Assembly: GCF_028453695.1 (NCBI RefSeq)
Contig: NC_135773.1
Span: forward strand, 24,167,782 to 24,231,781
Reading direction: 5' to 3'
Origin: Augochlora pura
Lineage: Eukaryota > Arthropoda > Insecta > Hymenoptera > Halictidae
Length of the DNA stretch: 64,000 nucleotides
Shown: in pieces, positions 23,182 to 35,289 of the stretch
Position numbering within the stretch: the stretch's first letter is position 1
How the letters are laid out: every line of letters starts with the position of its first letter
Program-made: the position numbers and the translations under genes
The notes under the pieces: model-generated
Database searches by the model: none
What the model saw: only the letters and a program-made list of their open reading frames with translations
Told to the model about the DNA's origin: nothing

Positions 23182-25622
23182 GGTGCTCGACGACGCTTGA
23201 CGATGCCCGCGCGCGAACGGAATCGGTCGACGAAACCCGACGGGTGCCGGGGGTCGCGTAAATTTCATCCGGGTGACGTTCATCGCCGAACTGCGAGCGG
23301 CTGTTCGGTCTATGGAGCGAGAATTTTTAATCAACCGGAAGAAAATGGAGAGCCCGGAGTTTCGGATCTCTTCCCCCCCCCCCCGTCGCGTGAAAATCCA
23401 GAATTATGGAAAAACTTGAAAGACTCCGTTAATTTCGATGGAAGTTTTCAGCTTCGACGGCCTTGGACGATTTCGCTCTGCTCCAGGCTCCGGCGGGAGA
23501 GGTTAGTATTTAGTCGACCGTGTATCGTATATTGCTTCGCTCTCGACGAATAATCGGCCGTAATTAGACTGTGATATTCGGGTGGACGATATTTAACACT
23601 GGGTAACGTCAAACGGATTTAAGAATGTCGACGAGTTGCTCTCAACTTGTTGGAATCGTTGAAGAAACAAGTTTTCGTTCGAATCCAGTTTTTCAATTAA
23701 CTTCTAAAGAAACTTTTATTTTCTTCTGAAATCTTCTCTTCGTCGCAACGTACCATTCGCATTGGCAGAAAGATTAAAGCGATTTAATAACATTAGTGCA
23801 AGATTTTATAGCCGACGTAAATTGACTATACATAACATTCCATCCATTAAAATTATTTCAGAATATATACCTTCAACAATTCATTTTTATTTCGCATAAA
23901 AATGTCTCTCGCGATTGGCAGAAACAAGTTTCGTTTTCCATACCAATTCGTTGTCAATTTATCACCGACGTTTCGAAACCATCGAGCGATTTCTAATTGT
24001 TGATAATTCGTGATATAAAACACGCGTTCGGTTTAAGACGTGAAAAGCGAATTGCAAAAATGATGGAAACCAAATTACTGGCGGCATTCGCGGGAAACTA
24101 ATTAGCGGTAGGGACAATCGAACAGAAAGTATAACTCCCGAGAACAATTCCCACTCTGCCCTCCCGGTTTATTTTTCCATCAGGATTAATTTTTCCTGCG
24201 GTCCGCGGCGGTCTCACAATGTGTATGCTAATACCGCGAACAGAACACCAGACACTCGCAACCAGAATTCTAATTGTTGTGATAACAAAGATGCAAATGT
24301 TTATTATGCTTTTTCGTAATTGGTACAGTGGACTACCGGAGCACAATGCCGGGGCTGCATTGGTTTACTGCGGTTTGTGCTCGCATACTTTCACACGCCG
24401 TTCCGCATGAATGGCATTAAAAGCTTTCATGAGAACGCGGCGCTGACTCGGACGAGGAAAAAATTCTTCCTTAAAGTAAACCCGCAGAATTGCTTTATGT
24501 AAATCGTCTCGTACAGAAATGAAGATAAGACGAATGTTTATCACTTCGGTTTAAAAATTAATGCGGACCAGTGACATTCTCTTTCGATTACAGGGAGATT
24601 AAGAGAAATATCGATCCCTCGGTGTTAATAATTATGAGAAATCATATTTTTTAGTTGAAAATGATCACTCTGACGTACGTTAATTGGACGCGAGCATTAT
24701 GCTCCAATTAAACGCTGCAAACAATCAACGCGACAAAACTGGTATTTGCTCGGCGCGGAAGTACCCATCGTCAACAGCAGCTTAGATCGGGCGCGCGCCT
24801 GGCTTGACAATTGTATCAGAAAGTTTCGATCGACCGGTCAAATATTTGTCAATCAAAAGCGCAATTTGCTGGCACGGAAGATTACGTTTCCGGGTTTACA
24901 CGCGACCGAATACGCAAATCGTATCAAACGTCCGTTTAACCGTCGCAGATCGTGACGCACGCTTCGAAATCCGTCGACCAAACGGGCGCTCGCTCGCTCG
25001 CGCGCGCGGGTTCGGGCGTTTAATGTCGACGATGACCGGCTGCTCAGCTCGCGCAAATTAAATTCAGATTACCGAACGGCAATCGCCGGAATCCGTACCA
25101 CGGTGACCGCGGTCCTCCGGCAAATCCCCGGAACATCTCCGGGGTTGTGCCCGGAGTCGAATAAAACGGGAAGGGTGTGTGTGCATTCCTTAAACCGGAA
25201 GTTTATCAAGGCATCCCGGGGAACGGTGGTCAAGCGGCTCTCCACTTTTCCGATCCCCCACCCCCCTGTTCCCCCTGTTCTACGGCCGGGGCTTCGGTGG
25301 CCGTGGTTCCGCCGGCCAGGCGAAAGAGGGGCGCAAAATATTCGAGCAATTTGGTGACACTGCCAACCGTCCGGCCGGGGCTCTTTTTATCCGGCGGTGT
25401 TAGCCGGCTTAGTTTTATCGCGGCCGCATTATCCTTCCTTTCCCCTTGTTCCATTCCGTTCATCCGTCCCGCTGCTATTCAGTCGGACGGCTCCCCTTCG
25501 CCCGGTTGGCCTATCCCGCTACATTCTAACTCTTACCTATTCTGGATTAATGCCAGTGGTGGTCTTCCCGCCTCCGAATCTCACCCTCCGTCTATCAAAC
25601 GTATACTACACGCTCGCTACCG

Positions 25623-25650
25623 TCTCTCTCTCTCTCCTCTCTCTTCGCAG
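25623..25650 (+). repeat. CT tract ending in TTCGCAG
   Basis: A CT-rich pyrimidine tract is followed at once by TTCGCAG|C, the layout of a strong 3' splice acceptor. No coding exon can be read downstream, so only the repeat is asserted. Confidence 0.85.
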
Positions 25651-26125
25651 CACCCCCCTATCAAACGTTTGATCTCTCGACGATGCTTGTTCCACGGCCA
25701 TTCTCCCTCCTCCGTGTGTGTTCCTTCGTGTTCCTTCGCCTCCTCCGTGCCATCCTCGTGCCACGATTTACCTCTCGCACGCTCCCCCCCCTCGAACCCC
25801 CGTGTCTCTTGCTCACGTTCTCCTAACCGACCAGTTGCAATCCCTGTTTTCTGGTTTACGAGGATCGCGCGTCGGTGTAGCATAGACGCAAAGCTCGGCA
25901 ATCGCAGACGAAGAATTACGAAGTGGAGCGTCGCTGGCGGCGCCGCGCGCGCGCGCTCGCGTGCTCTCGCCCGACTCCCCGTGTATATTCGTCGCGCTCG
26001 GTTTACCCTTCTAAGTCGAATCCCCGAGTTCAGAGCTCGTCGCCTCCGGACGACCTCGGGGGAATGTTACAGGTTGCTGGAGCACACTTATCACGATGGC
26101 GAATTCAAACGCCCACCGGCTCCCT

Positions 26126-26158
26126 CCCCCCCCCCCCCTCCGCCGCCGCCGCCCTCTC
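26126..26158 (+). repeat. C13 and (CCG)n low-complexity tract
   Basis: C13 at 26126-26138, then T and CCG repeats, inside the CpG-rich block at 25-26.3 kb. A 344-codon plus frame (25177-26211) ending here starts at GTG and becomes a proline run; it is not supported. Confidence 0.92.
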
Positions 26159-26665
26159 GACACGACCCTTTCCGCGCGTCCGCGTGTACGTTGGTACGTG
26201 TGCAGAAATAGTTTGCGAGAGGACAAGCGTAATTGAATCGTTCTTTCCGACAATTTCGCCCGGGTTGCTGATCAAAGCGGGACAATATTAGCATTTATTT
26301 CCACCTTAAGCGAAAGGACTCGGTTATATTTCGAGTCTCGCCTCCGCGCGGATCTTGCTCTCGCCGCTGGAAATTAACGGCGTGTAACGGGGCGTTATTT
26401 TGACCCTTCCCTATCTGCCGCAATTCTCTTGCTTGATCGATCGCTTCGGCGCGAGCTCGTCGATTCTCGTCCTTCCGTATTTTTCCGAGCCTCGAGAGAC
26501 GCTCTTCTAATTCCGACAATGTTAATTGTCCATTTTATTTATAGATCATTCATCGTTATTTCATCTAATTTCAATTATATCAAGCGATTTATTCACATTT
26601 AAATAAATAATTCGATAATTCGACGATCGTCAGTAAAAATAGATAATAAATATTCCGAGGATTTC

Positions 26666-26748
26666 TAGAGACTAATTACAAATAATTATATAATAGAGAC
26701 TAATTACCAATAATTATGTAATAGAGACTAATTACAAATAATTAAAAT
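26666..26748 (+). repeat. 28-bp tandem repeat, ~3 copies
   Basis: TAGAGACTAATTAC followed by (A/C)AATAATTA starts at 26666, 26694 and 26722, an exact 28-bp period. AT-rich, with few differences between copies, so relatively recent. Confidence 0.9.
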
Positions 26749-27409
26749 TAGACCGCGGAGGCGCATTTATTACCTCTAAGAAAGAAAAAAAAAAATAATT
26801 TTCTCGCAAACGTTGATACGCTGATCGTTGCTGGACACTAAAACGATCCATTCCGGAAATTAAATATTTTATTTAAGTACCGCGGACAAGGGTGGTTTCG
26901 GTGAATCGCGCGAGCAAGTCCATCGAGAAAAATCTGAATCGATATCATTGTGGAAAAAAGCGAGGTTCTCGGCGAGAAGACTACCGGACGCATCTCCGGG
27001 CCGGGCTCCGGCCGTAAAACACGTTGATCCGTGGAACAAAAATTCGCGGGCGAGAGTAACGACAACACCATTCATCCTGGGGAAGTCCCGAGCGCGCGCG
27101 CGCGCGTATAGAATCTGCGGCTAAATCCCGTCGGGACCGGTACGTTTATGTCTCGAAAGCTTTTTTAGTGTCCGCCCGCGTACAGAGGAGCCATGTGCCG
27201 ACAAGCACTTTATTTCCTTGATTTCCTACACTTTTCATTCCCGAAATAACAGCCGTTACGGCCGTGGGGGGTCTGCTCGGGCTATATACGCGTTCCCGGG
27301 GCCGATTCGCCGCGTCCATTCAGGCCGGCGTGCGCGCGCGCGCCCCCGCGTTTCTAAAGATCAGGTAAATTGTTAAGTGTGCGGGCGAGTGTGGGTACTG
27401 AATGGGTCC

Positions 27410-27410
<1 letters not shown>
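26749..27410. other. Non-coding with CG-alternating tracts
   Basis: (GC)7 at 27092-27106 and a second alternating tract at 27332-27343. No gene recognised. Confidence 0.65.
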
Positions 27411-27447
<37 letters not shown>

Positions 27448-27449
27448 AG
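27411..27449 (+). repeat. (CT)16 microsatellite ending in GTGCAG
   Basis: About 33 bases of CT are followed by GTGCAG|C, again with splice-acceptor layout. Downstream sequence to 27.8 kb is CpG-rich with overlapping frames and no recognised exon. Confidence 0.93.
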
Positions 27450-28996
27450 CCGGCGCTAAGCGCGGCGAGAGCCGCCGCCCGCGAATTACGATATTTACCC
27501 TCGTTACGTCGAAAAAGGGGGGCCGCCGCCGCCGTCGAAGTTACCTGGGAATCGGTGCGCCAGCGCGCGAAAAAGTTTCCCCCCGGCGGCGGCAGAAATT
27601 CTGGTTGCGCGCGGCCGCTAAGCAGACGAAAAACGTCGTAATAAATAATAGACCGACGGAATCATCCGTTCCGCGAGTTTTCGGAGCGGTGAAACCTCGG
27701 TGCTTCGGTTTAACCCGGCGGTGCGCGCGATCGTTCGTTAGGCTGCTCTCGGCGCGCGGCCCTGTGTTCCCGCCAGTATTCCGCTTCGGCGGAGCTTAGC
27801 CGGAGTTTCCCCCCCGTAAATCGAAATTCGGGATACGCGAAAGAAGGATTGATGCTCGAAATAATTGATCGATAAAGGATTATTCTGTCGGACTTTCTCG
27901 CGACGGTCATTTCGAAACGGTCGGTCAGACTCTGTCCGGCAACGATTCGACGGATTTGCCGGCGCTGATCGACGGTGCGCGATGTTTGATTGAAACATTG
28001 ACAATGTTTTGCTTTAACATTTCTCGGTGTCGAATATTCCGAATCGGAGACGGATTTATTGTAACTGAAGCACCGAAGCACCGAAGGCGATGATAGGTGA
28101 TCACATTTTTATTGTATTAGGTGAACGGAAAATCAAAACTTGTCAGATGTGCTCGTTCAATCAGGACGATGACAATGACAGGAAAAGATTTTCAGAACAA
28201 TTTCGAATCTCATACTGTTAAAACAATTTAACCAAATGATAAAGTGCACTATTATATAGTGACTGAAATTACATAGCACTGAAATATTTAATATCCTTAT
28301 CCTAGTATCAACTATTTATGGCTTCACCTATCGTTGAATAATTAATATAAATTAGGATATATAGTCTAATTCATTACTTATCATTCCAATTTATTAATAA
28401 ACATTTCCCAGCCATAACCACTTGTCTAATCCAATCTTTTTAACCAGACGCTTTAGTCTTTGTTAAAAATTACAATTTCTTTACGATATATTCAAACGCG
28501 TTGAAAATTGAACGCGTTGCGCTTCAAAGTGAACGCGTCCATTTAGATTCAACTGCGATTAGCACATTTAGAGACGCGAATTTCTCATCGATACAATCGG
28601 AAATACTGCGCGTCGGCATGGCTCCGCGTTCCTTGTATTCGTTATGATACGTGTATTAGTGGAGGGACTTTGATATAAAGCATCCCATATTTGACTACGA
28701 TTGCCTCGACTCTGCTGTCTCAATTGATTTACCGTGATTATTGATCTCGGCAAAGCAGATATGCCCGTACCCCTATTTGATATGTATGCATTTTCTGTGT
28801 AGCCCGGCAGAATTCGTTCCATTAACCGTGCGTCCTCGAAGATGATAATCCATCCGATAATTAAGTCATATTAACTGCTGCTAATGACGCGGGGCCATAA
28901 CGTGTATCATAAATTAGAATCGATGAATTATTTCATCTACGTTTCGTAATGACGTATTTAAATTGAATTATGCGCATTTCGTCAACCAGGAGAATA
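27450..28996. other. Non-coding stretch with one minus-strand ATG frame
   Basis: CpG-rich until 27.8 kb, then AT-rich. An 84-codon minus frame at 28568-28822 begins with ATG and has an even composition, but I recognise no family and it carries no motif; it could equally be a conserved non-coding element or chance. Confidence 0.4.
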
Positions 28997-29000
28997 TTAA

Positions 29001-29315
29001 CCCTTTGCACACCGAAGTGAAATTTATAAACATAAATAAACAAGTCTGAAACTGGAGGAAAAGATTTGCGATCCATATTTTGGAGTGTTTTCAGCTCTAT
29101 CATACTGTACGAAATTATAAAAAATATAATATTGATTTTTTTTTGCAAATATATATTTCTCAACCAATTCACATAAGTCCAATATCAATTAGAATCCGTT
29201 ACTTAGTTCCAAAGCTCTATTGAATAATACGATGGTCTGTAAATGCACGTTTCTGCCACGAAGGGGCGCGGAGTAGCTCGTAGCCAACATCCAGAATGGT
29301 CTGGAGTGCAAAGGG
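29001..29315. mobile_element. piggyBac-type MITE, complete, TTAA-flanked
   Basis: The element starts with CCCTTTGCACACCGAAG at 29001 and ends with GTGCAAAGGG at 29306-29315. The ends are inverted copies, and TTAA lies directly outside both (28997-29000 and 29316-29319). TTAA duplication with CCCTTTG-like ends is the signature of piggyBac-type transposons. The inverted match extends outward to ATATTAA / TTAATAT. A subterminal hairpin, CCAGA-ATGG-TCTGG, lies at 29291-29304. The interior is AT-rich, 315 bp in all, with no transposase, so it is non-autonomous. Confidence 0.68.
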
Positions 29316-29730
29316 TTAATATCAATTGTTTGCTATCAATGCAAGATCTTTTAAATAAACTAGTTTAAAGGAAAAAGAACTCGTGTGACACCCTAATATT
29401 ATATGAGTATAACAACCGGATCGATACTTTGCGCTACGAATTCGTCGTCCCACGGCAGAGTCGCAGAATGGAGAAAGGGTAATAGCATTTATTGAAGCGA
29501 CGGGCGTAAGATACGGACGATTTTTTCGGGACAGTATCGCGGCCTTCTTTGCGCGCTGATTACGCGTCTATAGCGACGCATTCATGCCACCGGCGCCATT
29601 GTTGAACCGGTGAATAGCCTGGGAAAGCGTCTTTCCGACTCGGAGTCGGCTTTCGGCCCCGCCGTAAATCCAGCCACCCGCTGAAATATTTCTGTTATAA
29701 TTGGCCCCGAACTTTTTTTATATATGGGCC

Positions 29731-29755
29731 GCGGCGGCGGCGGCGGTGGCGGCGA
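29731..29755 (+). repeat. (GGC)n trinucleotide repeat
   Basis: Mostly perfect GGC units with one GGT, giving alanine, glycine or arginine runs in the three frames. Confidence 0.93.
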
Positions 29756-30441
29756 CTTGCGCCCACACGACCAGGGAAATTATTCCCTGCGGACGGGCAC
29801 GTTATGCAACTCGGTCGGCCGAGACAGAAGGGGGACGTGTGCGCTTCCTTCCCGCAAACGGCAACGATGTTACGAACGCCCCAACCGCGTACAAAGACCA
29901 TTACATTAGAATACGTGGGTATCGCGGGGAATTCACCGGCAACATGCATACGTTGAACCCATACAGGGGCCGCAACGAGATTTCAAATCCCTCTTTAGAA
30001 TACCGTATAATTTAATGACTAGTACGGCGATCCAGGAGGCCGGATCATTTATCAATCACTATCCGTGACATCGGAGGCAAGAGAGTTAACGCTGCTGACC
30101 CTCGCAGAATGTATTCCGGCAAACGAACCCGTCTACCATTGCAAATGTATCGCAGATGTTACGAAATTAATCGTCCGCGGTTTTATATCAAGCCCAGACG
30201 TTCACTTTGTATTATTAATTACTTATTTCACTGATGCACGTTAGATTCGGGAATAGTACCTACATTTTGTTATAAAAACAATTTATCGATGTATTATTCA
30301 TCGATAAATATTTCTGGGGCTTTTAGTATCGTGTGTTCCGAAACATTGAATATCCCACGGACTGCGTGCCCGTGTATTTACGGAGCACGGAGGAATTTTA
30401 ATTTAGAAAAACCATTTATTTCTACCGGTCACCGCAATTGT

Positions 30442-30457
30442 CCCCCCCCCCCCCCCC
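30442..30457 (+). repeat. C16 homopolymer
   Basis: Sixteen C followed by six A. Length is likely uncertain in any assembly. Confidence 0.95.
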
Positions 30458-30857
30458 AAAAAAGGAAACGACGGCCAGCGCAGGAAACCTAATACTAAAA
30501 TGAAACGTAAGCTTTTTGCTATCGGCTAAATGCGCAGAGCTAGCCTAATCCCAGCTCGAAGAGCCGCGAATCGCGATAACAAAAACTTGTCACGTAAGGT
30601 TCGTTACAAAATGTCGAATACTTTAGATGTTTATAAATCCAACGCAAAACGTAGCCAATTCCTGCATACGAAAATTCATCCGGTGAATTTACGCATATTA
30701 AACGATCGTTTTCAACATCGAAAACAAATCAGTTTCGAAACTCAAATAAACATGTTTTCACGAAATAATTTCATTTGGTTAACAAACAGAACGGTCGAGG
30801 GTTTTTATACTCTCGAAAATGTTGTTCTTACCGGAATATATTCGACAATGTTCGACT

Positions 30858-30875
30858 CGCGTTCCCGCGAACGCG
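30858..30875. other. Perfect 7-bp hairpin, 4-nt loop
   Basis: CGCGTTC pairs with GAACGCG across CCGC. Neighbouring sequence gives no hint of function. Confidence 0.65.
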
Positions 30876-31133
30876 TTGTTCTTTACTCGGCGATTGTTCT
30901 CGCGAGAGGAGCAAGTGATTTCTGATGGATCTTGGCGGTCGCGCGGCTGCTTTTAACTCGATGCACGAGTGTCTCGTTATAAATCTTACAATTCTGACGT
31001 TCGGTCGAACGGAACTTTTATCGCAACTTCGTAATTTACGAGTTTCCGGTCGCCAGCAAAACCAGACGTTCTGTTTCCTGGGGCGATGCAATTCTTGAAG
31101 AGACTTCAAACGAACAATGAAGTCTTTTGTGTG

Positions 31134-31137
<4 letters not shown>

Positions 31138-31181
<44 letters not shown>
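31138..31181 (+). repeat. (AG)22 microsatellite
   Basis: Forty-four bases of perfect AG, one of the longest uninterrupted dinucleotide runs in the window, so probably highly polymorphic. Confidence 0.98.
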
Positions 31182-31183
<2 letters not shown>

Positions 31184-33344
31184 GCCAGTCATCTGCGGAA
31201 TTAATTGAGAAAATTTTATTCGGACTTTTTGGAATTGAGCGCCAAGAACTTTGGAAAACTGTATAATGGTTTTATAGAATGATCTATGGTCGTGTACGCT
31301 TTATGACTTTTATTCTCGCTCGTTGAACGTCCTATTCCTCGTTAAATCATTAATAATTGCAACAGAATGCAATTTATTTAAGATATGAATATATTAGGGA
31401 TTAAATCGCATTTACTTAAAAATATGTTTGACCTGTATATACATAGATTCATTTTATTGAAAAGTATAGGGAATTAAATATTTTTGCGTTGACATAGTTT
31501 TACGTTTATCGAAGAGCATTGTATGAAAATAATGATCGAATCGCTTCGAATAAAGAACTCTCGAAGAGTGAATCGAAGAGGCGATTTAAAGTTTCGATCA
31601 AAGAACAGAAGTCAGCTAACTGCGTTAAATCTGAGAAAGAAATAACTCACGTTTTCAGTTAAGTCTCTGCGTAATTTAAAGGTGTTGATGCGCTGCTAGC
31701 TGCGAACCAGATAACAAGTATTCACGCTACGTACTTTGTTCAGCCGCTCGTAATGTCTCTCATAAACCTCAGACTTTTATGGTGTTTTTCTTTTTTTCAC
31801 GTATACTAACACTGTTGTGACTAAAACCTGTCCGAGTACGTACGCACATGTTCCACTGAAATCATGAGATCCAGGCGAACCAATCATTTAGTTACAAGTA
31901 TAAGTACTGTTATTGCGATTTTGAGATATTAAACTCAAGCCATGGAAATAAAAATATAAAAATATAAAATAAAAATATAAAACCATGTCGAGATTTTGTC
32001 AGGTCGATAAATGAGTTAATAATAAATAATATTTAAAATAATATTTAATTTCCAGCGATCAATAAATATTCTAGTCACAGTAATTATAAAGAAAATGGCA
32101 CGACGAAGGGGTTAATAAATGCAATAATATTTCTAGGAGATCGTCGGTATCTGAATCGTACGTGGCGTTCTTCTTCTGGCCGTGATTAACTTAAAGATAA
32201 CTGAAATATGAAAATGGAGTGAAGCGGTAACTCATGCTGATTTTCGGCATTTGAATTTTAGATTTCGCCGGCATGTAGTCGCAATAAATAGAGATACATT
32301 TCAGGAAACGTTTATGAGGTAAATTACTCATCCGAGATACGAAGTATCGCGTTTCGCATTTCCATTCGCGTAAACGACGTATCGACTAAATATTTGCGTC
32401 CTCCGCCGCCGCAGCAGCGGATGTCAACGCGCCATGCCCGACGGTTTCTGTCCAATATGTATTAATGCATTGACTTACACTAAACTGAACGTTGTTTTCC
32501 TTAGGGAGGCGGGAAGAAGAATGTTTCTTTATGGTAATAAGTGTACCGGGTCATGCGCCCGGTATTTCTGCGCTCGCATTTCTACTCGCGGATACATCTA
32601 TCGAAAGCTATGCTTGCAAAAGACAGCGAACTATCAAACGAGCGATGAAAAAGCTGGGAATAAAATAATAATTAAATAATATTAATGGTATTAGTATTAA
32701 ATGATAATAAAATAATTCTGGACTTCGTATAAAGGGCTGTTCAATTAAGATTTTAGATGAACAGAGAACTCCGTCGATCATTTGTTTTAAATAAATTCCC
32801 TTGCGTCCGCTATAAAACTCTGTTAGAGAAAATTCTGCACCCAATTCTCACAATCGTTTTGCAAGTCATAAAACACGCAACCGAGCTTCTCGCCCCTCTC
32901 TCTCTCTCTCTCTCGCCGATTCAGCTCGAACACAAACAGCAAGTCCGGCGAGTGACTTGAAGTAGTTGAATTACATTTGTATTGAAAGACCTTCCCCCTC
33001 TCCCGTTTATCCCTCTTCTCTTCTCTTTATTCTCGCGAAGTTTGCGATTCTACTTTCGTATCTGTTTGCCCGATCACAGAGAAAACGAATCCGTTGTTCG
33101 CCGGATAAAATGTTAACGCGCCGGAGCAACGGGTACGGACCCGGCCGAGGCGGGCGGCGGCTGTTGCAGTTTCCACGGGGGGCGAGGGGGGCGAATCGTC
33201 AAACAAACACGAATGAATTATAGACACCTTGTTATCGATCGGTTAATAATTAACGTGGCCGCACGCACGGCGCCGCGGCTCTGCAACAAGAATAATCGAA
33301 TGAATTGATTCCGAGTGACGCGTTGAGACGAGCCGTCGTGTGTA
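31182..33344. other. Non-coding, mainly AT-rich
   Basis: No gene recognised. AAGGGGTTAA at 32107-32116, read in reverse as TTAACCCCTTCGTCG, may be the end of a TTAA-type MITE whose AT-rich body lies to its left (about 31.9-32.1 kb); the other end was not found. A CT tract lies at 32896-32914. Confidence 0.55.
32896..32914 (+). repeat. (CT)9 microsatellite
   Basis: Short perfect CT run between CGCCC and CGCCG. Confidence 0.93.
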
Positions 33345-33367
33345 CCCCCTCCCCCCGCCCCTTCCCC
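33345..33367 (-). other. G-quadruplex motif, minus strand
   Basis: On the minus strand the order is G4-AA-G4-C-G6-A-G5, so all loops are 1-2 bases. It sits in a CpG-rich block. Confidence 0.65.
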
Positions 33368-34291
33368 TCTTTTGCGAGAATCGCTCTCGCCGAACCTCTG
33401 CGGATCCCGTTATTCTTTGACAAACAACGCGACGCCGAGCGTAAACGCGCGCGCGGCCGATACGAAGCGGCCCGGACACGTTGATGAGCAATTATGTTGT
33501 TGGAAATAATTAGTTGATCGCCGGTCCGAGCAATTTTATCATTTTATATACGCTCCGCTCCGATATGGGAACAGGTGTTTTCCAATGGATTTTCAAGGTC
33601 CGTGTACTCTCTTTTGCATAATCGTTTCCTCTTGTCCAACATCTCGAGCGCGTGTCTCGACGTTTTTAGCACGATGTTTATTCAAAGAAATTTTTATCGG
33701 ATCGTTCTGCAGTCGCGAACTTTTCGCAGACGAAGAAATATAATTAATATCGAATGTTTTTCATTTCGTTTCGTCGAGTTTTCGACACAGAGACACGGTG
33801 GTAAAATCGCGCAGAATTTTTTTTCCCTCGGGGGTAAAACGAAAACGGGGGGACGCGAAAGTAACCGACTAACTTTACGTAAACTGCAGCTTTAATAACG
33901 CGTCCCCGAGTTGGCCGCGACGTATGCTGTTAAACTGGAAAGAAAAAGAAAAATATATATCTCTTAAACGAAATAAAAAGATAGCCTACCTTTTCAAGAG
34001 CTCTGCGAGGGCGAGCCGACGGAACGCTAAAGGAAAGAAACGGAAAGCACGGGCGGCACTTGTATTCGCGAAGCGTTGCGTTACCCAGGTCCCCGCTTTC
34101 CCAAAACTTTCATCGTCGTCCTCGCTAATCACTTTCTTATCAGCGTGACCCCGAGGAGCGGAACACGGTCGCGTCGACTCTCGTCGAGCATTCCCGGCCG
34201 CGCCGGCGTTGCGTTCCTTCCGCAACCGCGGCATTTCCATATTTTTCATACACAAACACACGAAAACGGTCGAGCGCGCTCTTCCGCGCCA

Positions 34292-34322
34292 CTCTCTCTC
34301 CCTCCCTCTCTCTCTCTCTCTC
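34292..34322 (+). repeat. CT-rich microsatellite
   Basis: CT units with CCTCC interruptions, then seven perfect CT units. Confidence 0.94.
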
Positions 34323-34788
34323 GCCCCTTTTTTTCAATGCTCGCACTTCCGCGGGAACGGTAACAAACGGAGCGAGGCAGCTCCCCACAGAGTACGCGCA
34401 GCGTGGCGCGCTCATTCGTACAGATAAATTTCCAGCGTGGCCAGGGATACACATGAGGACGGCTTCGTTTTGTGGAGCGTAATTGCCGCAACCGAAATCG
34501 ATGAATATTTTAGCGTATACTGTAGCGTGCTTGCGCTTCCACGCCTGGTGGCATACGCGAGCACACGTGCCATCCCTCTCTGCACGTCCAAACCGCCTCT
34601 CCTACCCTCGTCCCGCTCTCACCCCCCGGGTTTTGCGCCGCCATCGTCTCTTCAGCTTCCTCTATTAACCTCTTTCCTTCCCTACCGCCCGCTCTCCGCT
34701 ACCAAGCAACGAATATGTTTATTCATGCAGTTATTTATTAGTTCGAGCAATTAGCATTAATTAGCGCAATCTGGCACTGGGTACCGCA

Positions 34789-34823
34789 CCCCCGCCCGGC
34801 CCCCCTTGACCCTCCCCCGGCCC
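34789..34823 (-). other. G-quadruplex motif with six G runs, minus strand
   Basis: Reading the minus strand there are six runs of at least three G separated by 1-4 bases. Several alternative quadruplexes are possible. Confidence 0.6.
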
Positions 34824-35042
34824 GTGCAACGAGCCACGGCACACCGCGCGCCGAATATAATAGCGTCGTGTGCGGTCGCCGGTGTTTTAGAGATGCGCGC
34901 CGACGACAATGCTCGTTTCAACGGGTACCGCGCGCGATTATCCCCCGCGAACGCCGGGCTTCATTGGACCTGTGTTCTTGGGAACATTAGGCGATCCGTT
35001 TTTTGCCGACACGGCGAACATCGCGCGCCCCGGCACGTTTAA

Positions 35043-35209
35043 CCCTTTCGACGCGAGCACTCTGCCCGACGCGACACTCTCGCCTGTACGAGGCGCCGCC
35101 GCGTCGAAAATTCGCGCGAAAGGCCCCGCTTTATTGCACGGAATAAAAATACTATGAGCCTGGAAAATGATTTCGCATTCACAGTTAAAATTGCTTCGAG
35201 CGCAAACGG
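35043..35209. mobile_element. Possible small TTAA-flanked MITE
   Basis: TTAA at 35039-35042 and 35210-35213 flank a 167-bp segment. The left boundary reads ACGTTTAACCCTTT and the right boundary in reverse reads ACGTTTAACCGTTT. The right end in reverse continues GCGCTCGAAGC, which closely resembles the end at 37462 (TTAATCCTTTGCACTCGAAGC is 21 bases; 18 agree). The left end diverges after CCCTTT, so this is less secure than the 29-kb copy. Confidence 0.38.
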
Positions 35210-35289
35210 TTAAACGTCTCTGTTCGTAAGAATTGCTCGCGCGTAGATGGGCGCCGAGCATTATCAGAGCCATCGCGGGCGACAGTAAA

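Larger units (their letters stand above)
22636..25622. other. Non-coding, CpG-rich at both ends
   Basis: CCTT tetranucleotide repeats occur at 22885-22932 and GAT/GAC/GAG trinucleotides at 23151-23181. The middle (23.6-24.7 kb) is AT-rich. CpG-rich DNA resumes from 24.95 kb. Long frames here start at GTG or are simple-sequence translations. Confidence 0.6.
29320..31137. other. Non-coding stretch
   Basis: Holds a GGC repeat at 29731-29755, C16 at 30442-30457 followed by an A run, and a 7-bp perfect hairpin at 30858-30875 (CGCGTTC-CCGC-GAACGCG). No gene recognised. Confidence 0.6.
33368..35042. other. Non-coding, CpG-rich from 34.0 kb
   Basis: Contains a CT tract at 34292-34322 and a cluster of C runs at 34789-34823. 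Frames on both strands overlap and lack motifs. Confidence 0.6.

Noticed and set aside
25177..26211. 344-codon plus open frame
   Set aside because: Starts at GTG, consists of Ser/Pro/Arg-rich translation of CT and CCG repeats, and has no recognisable motif.
28090..28340. Possible MITE bounded by GATAGGTGA / TCACCTATC
   Set aside because: Only nine bases match in inverted orientation and there is no target duplication or composition edge.
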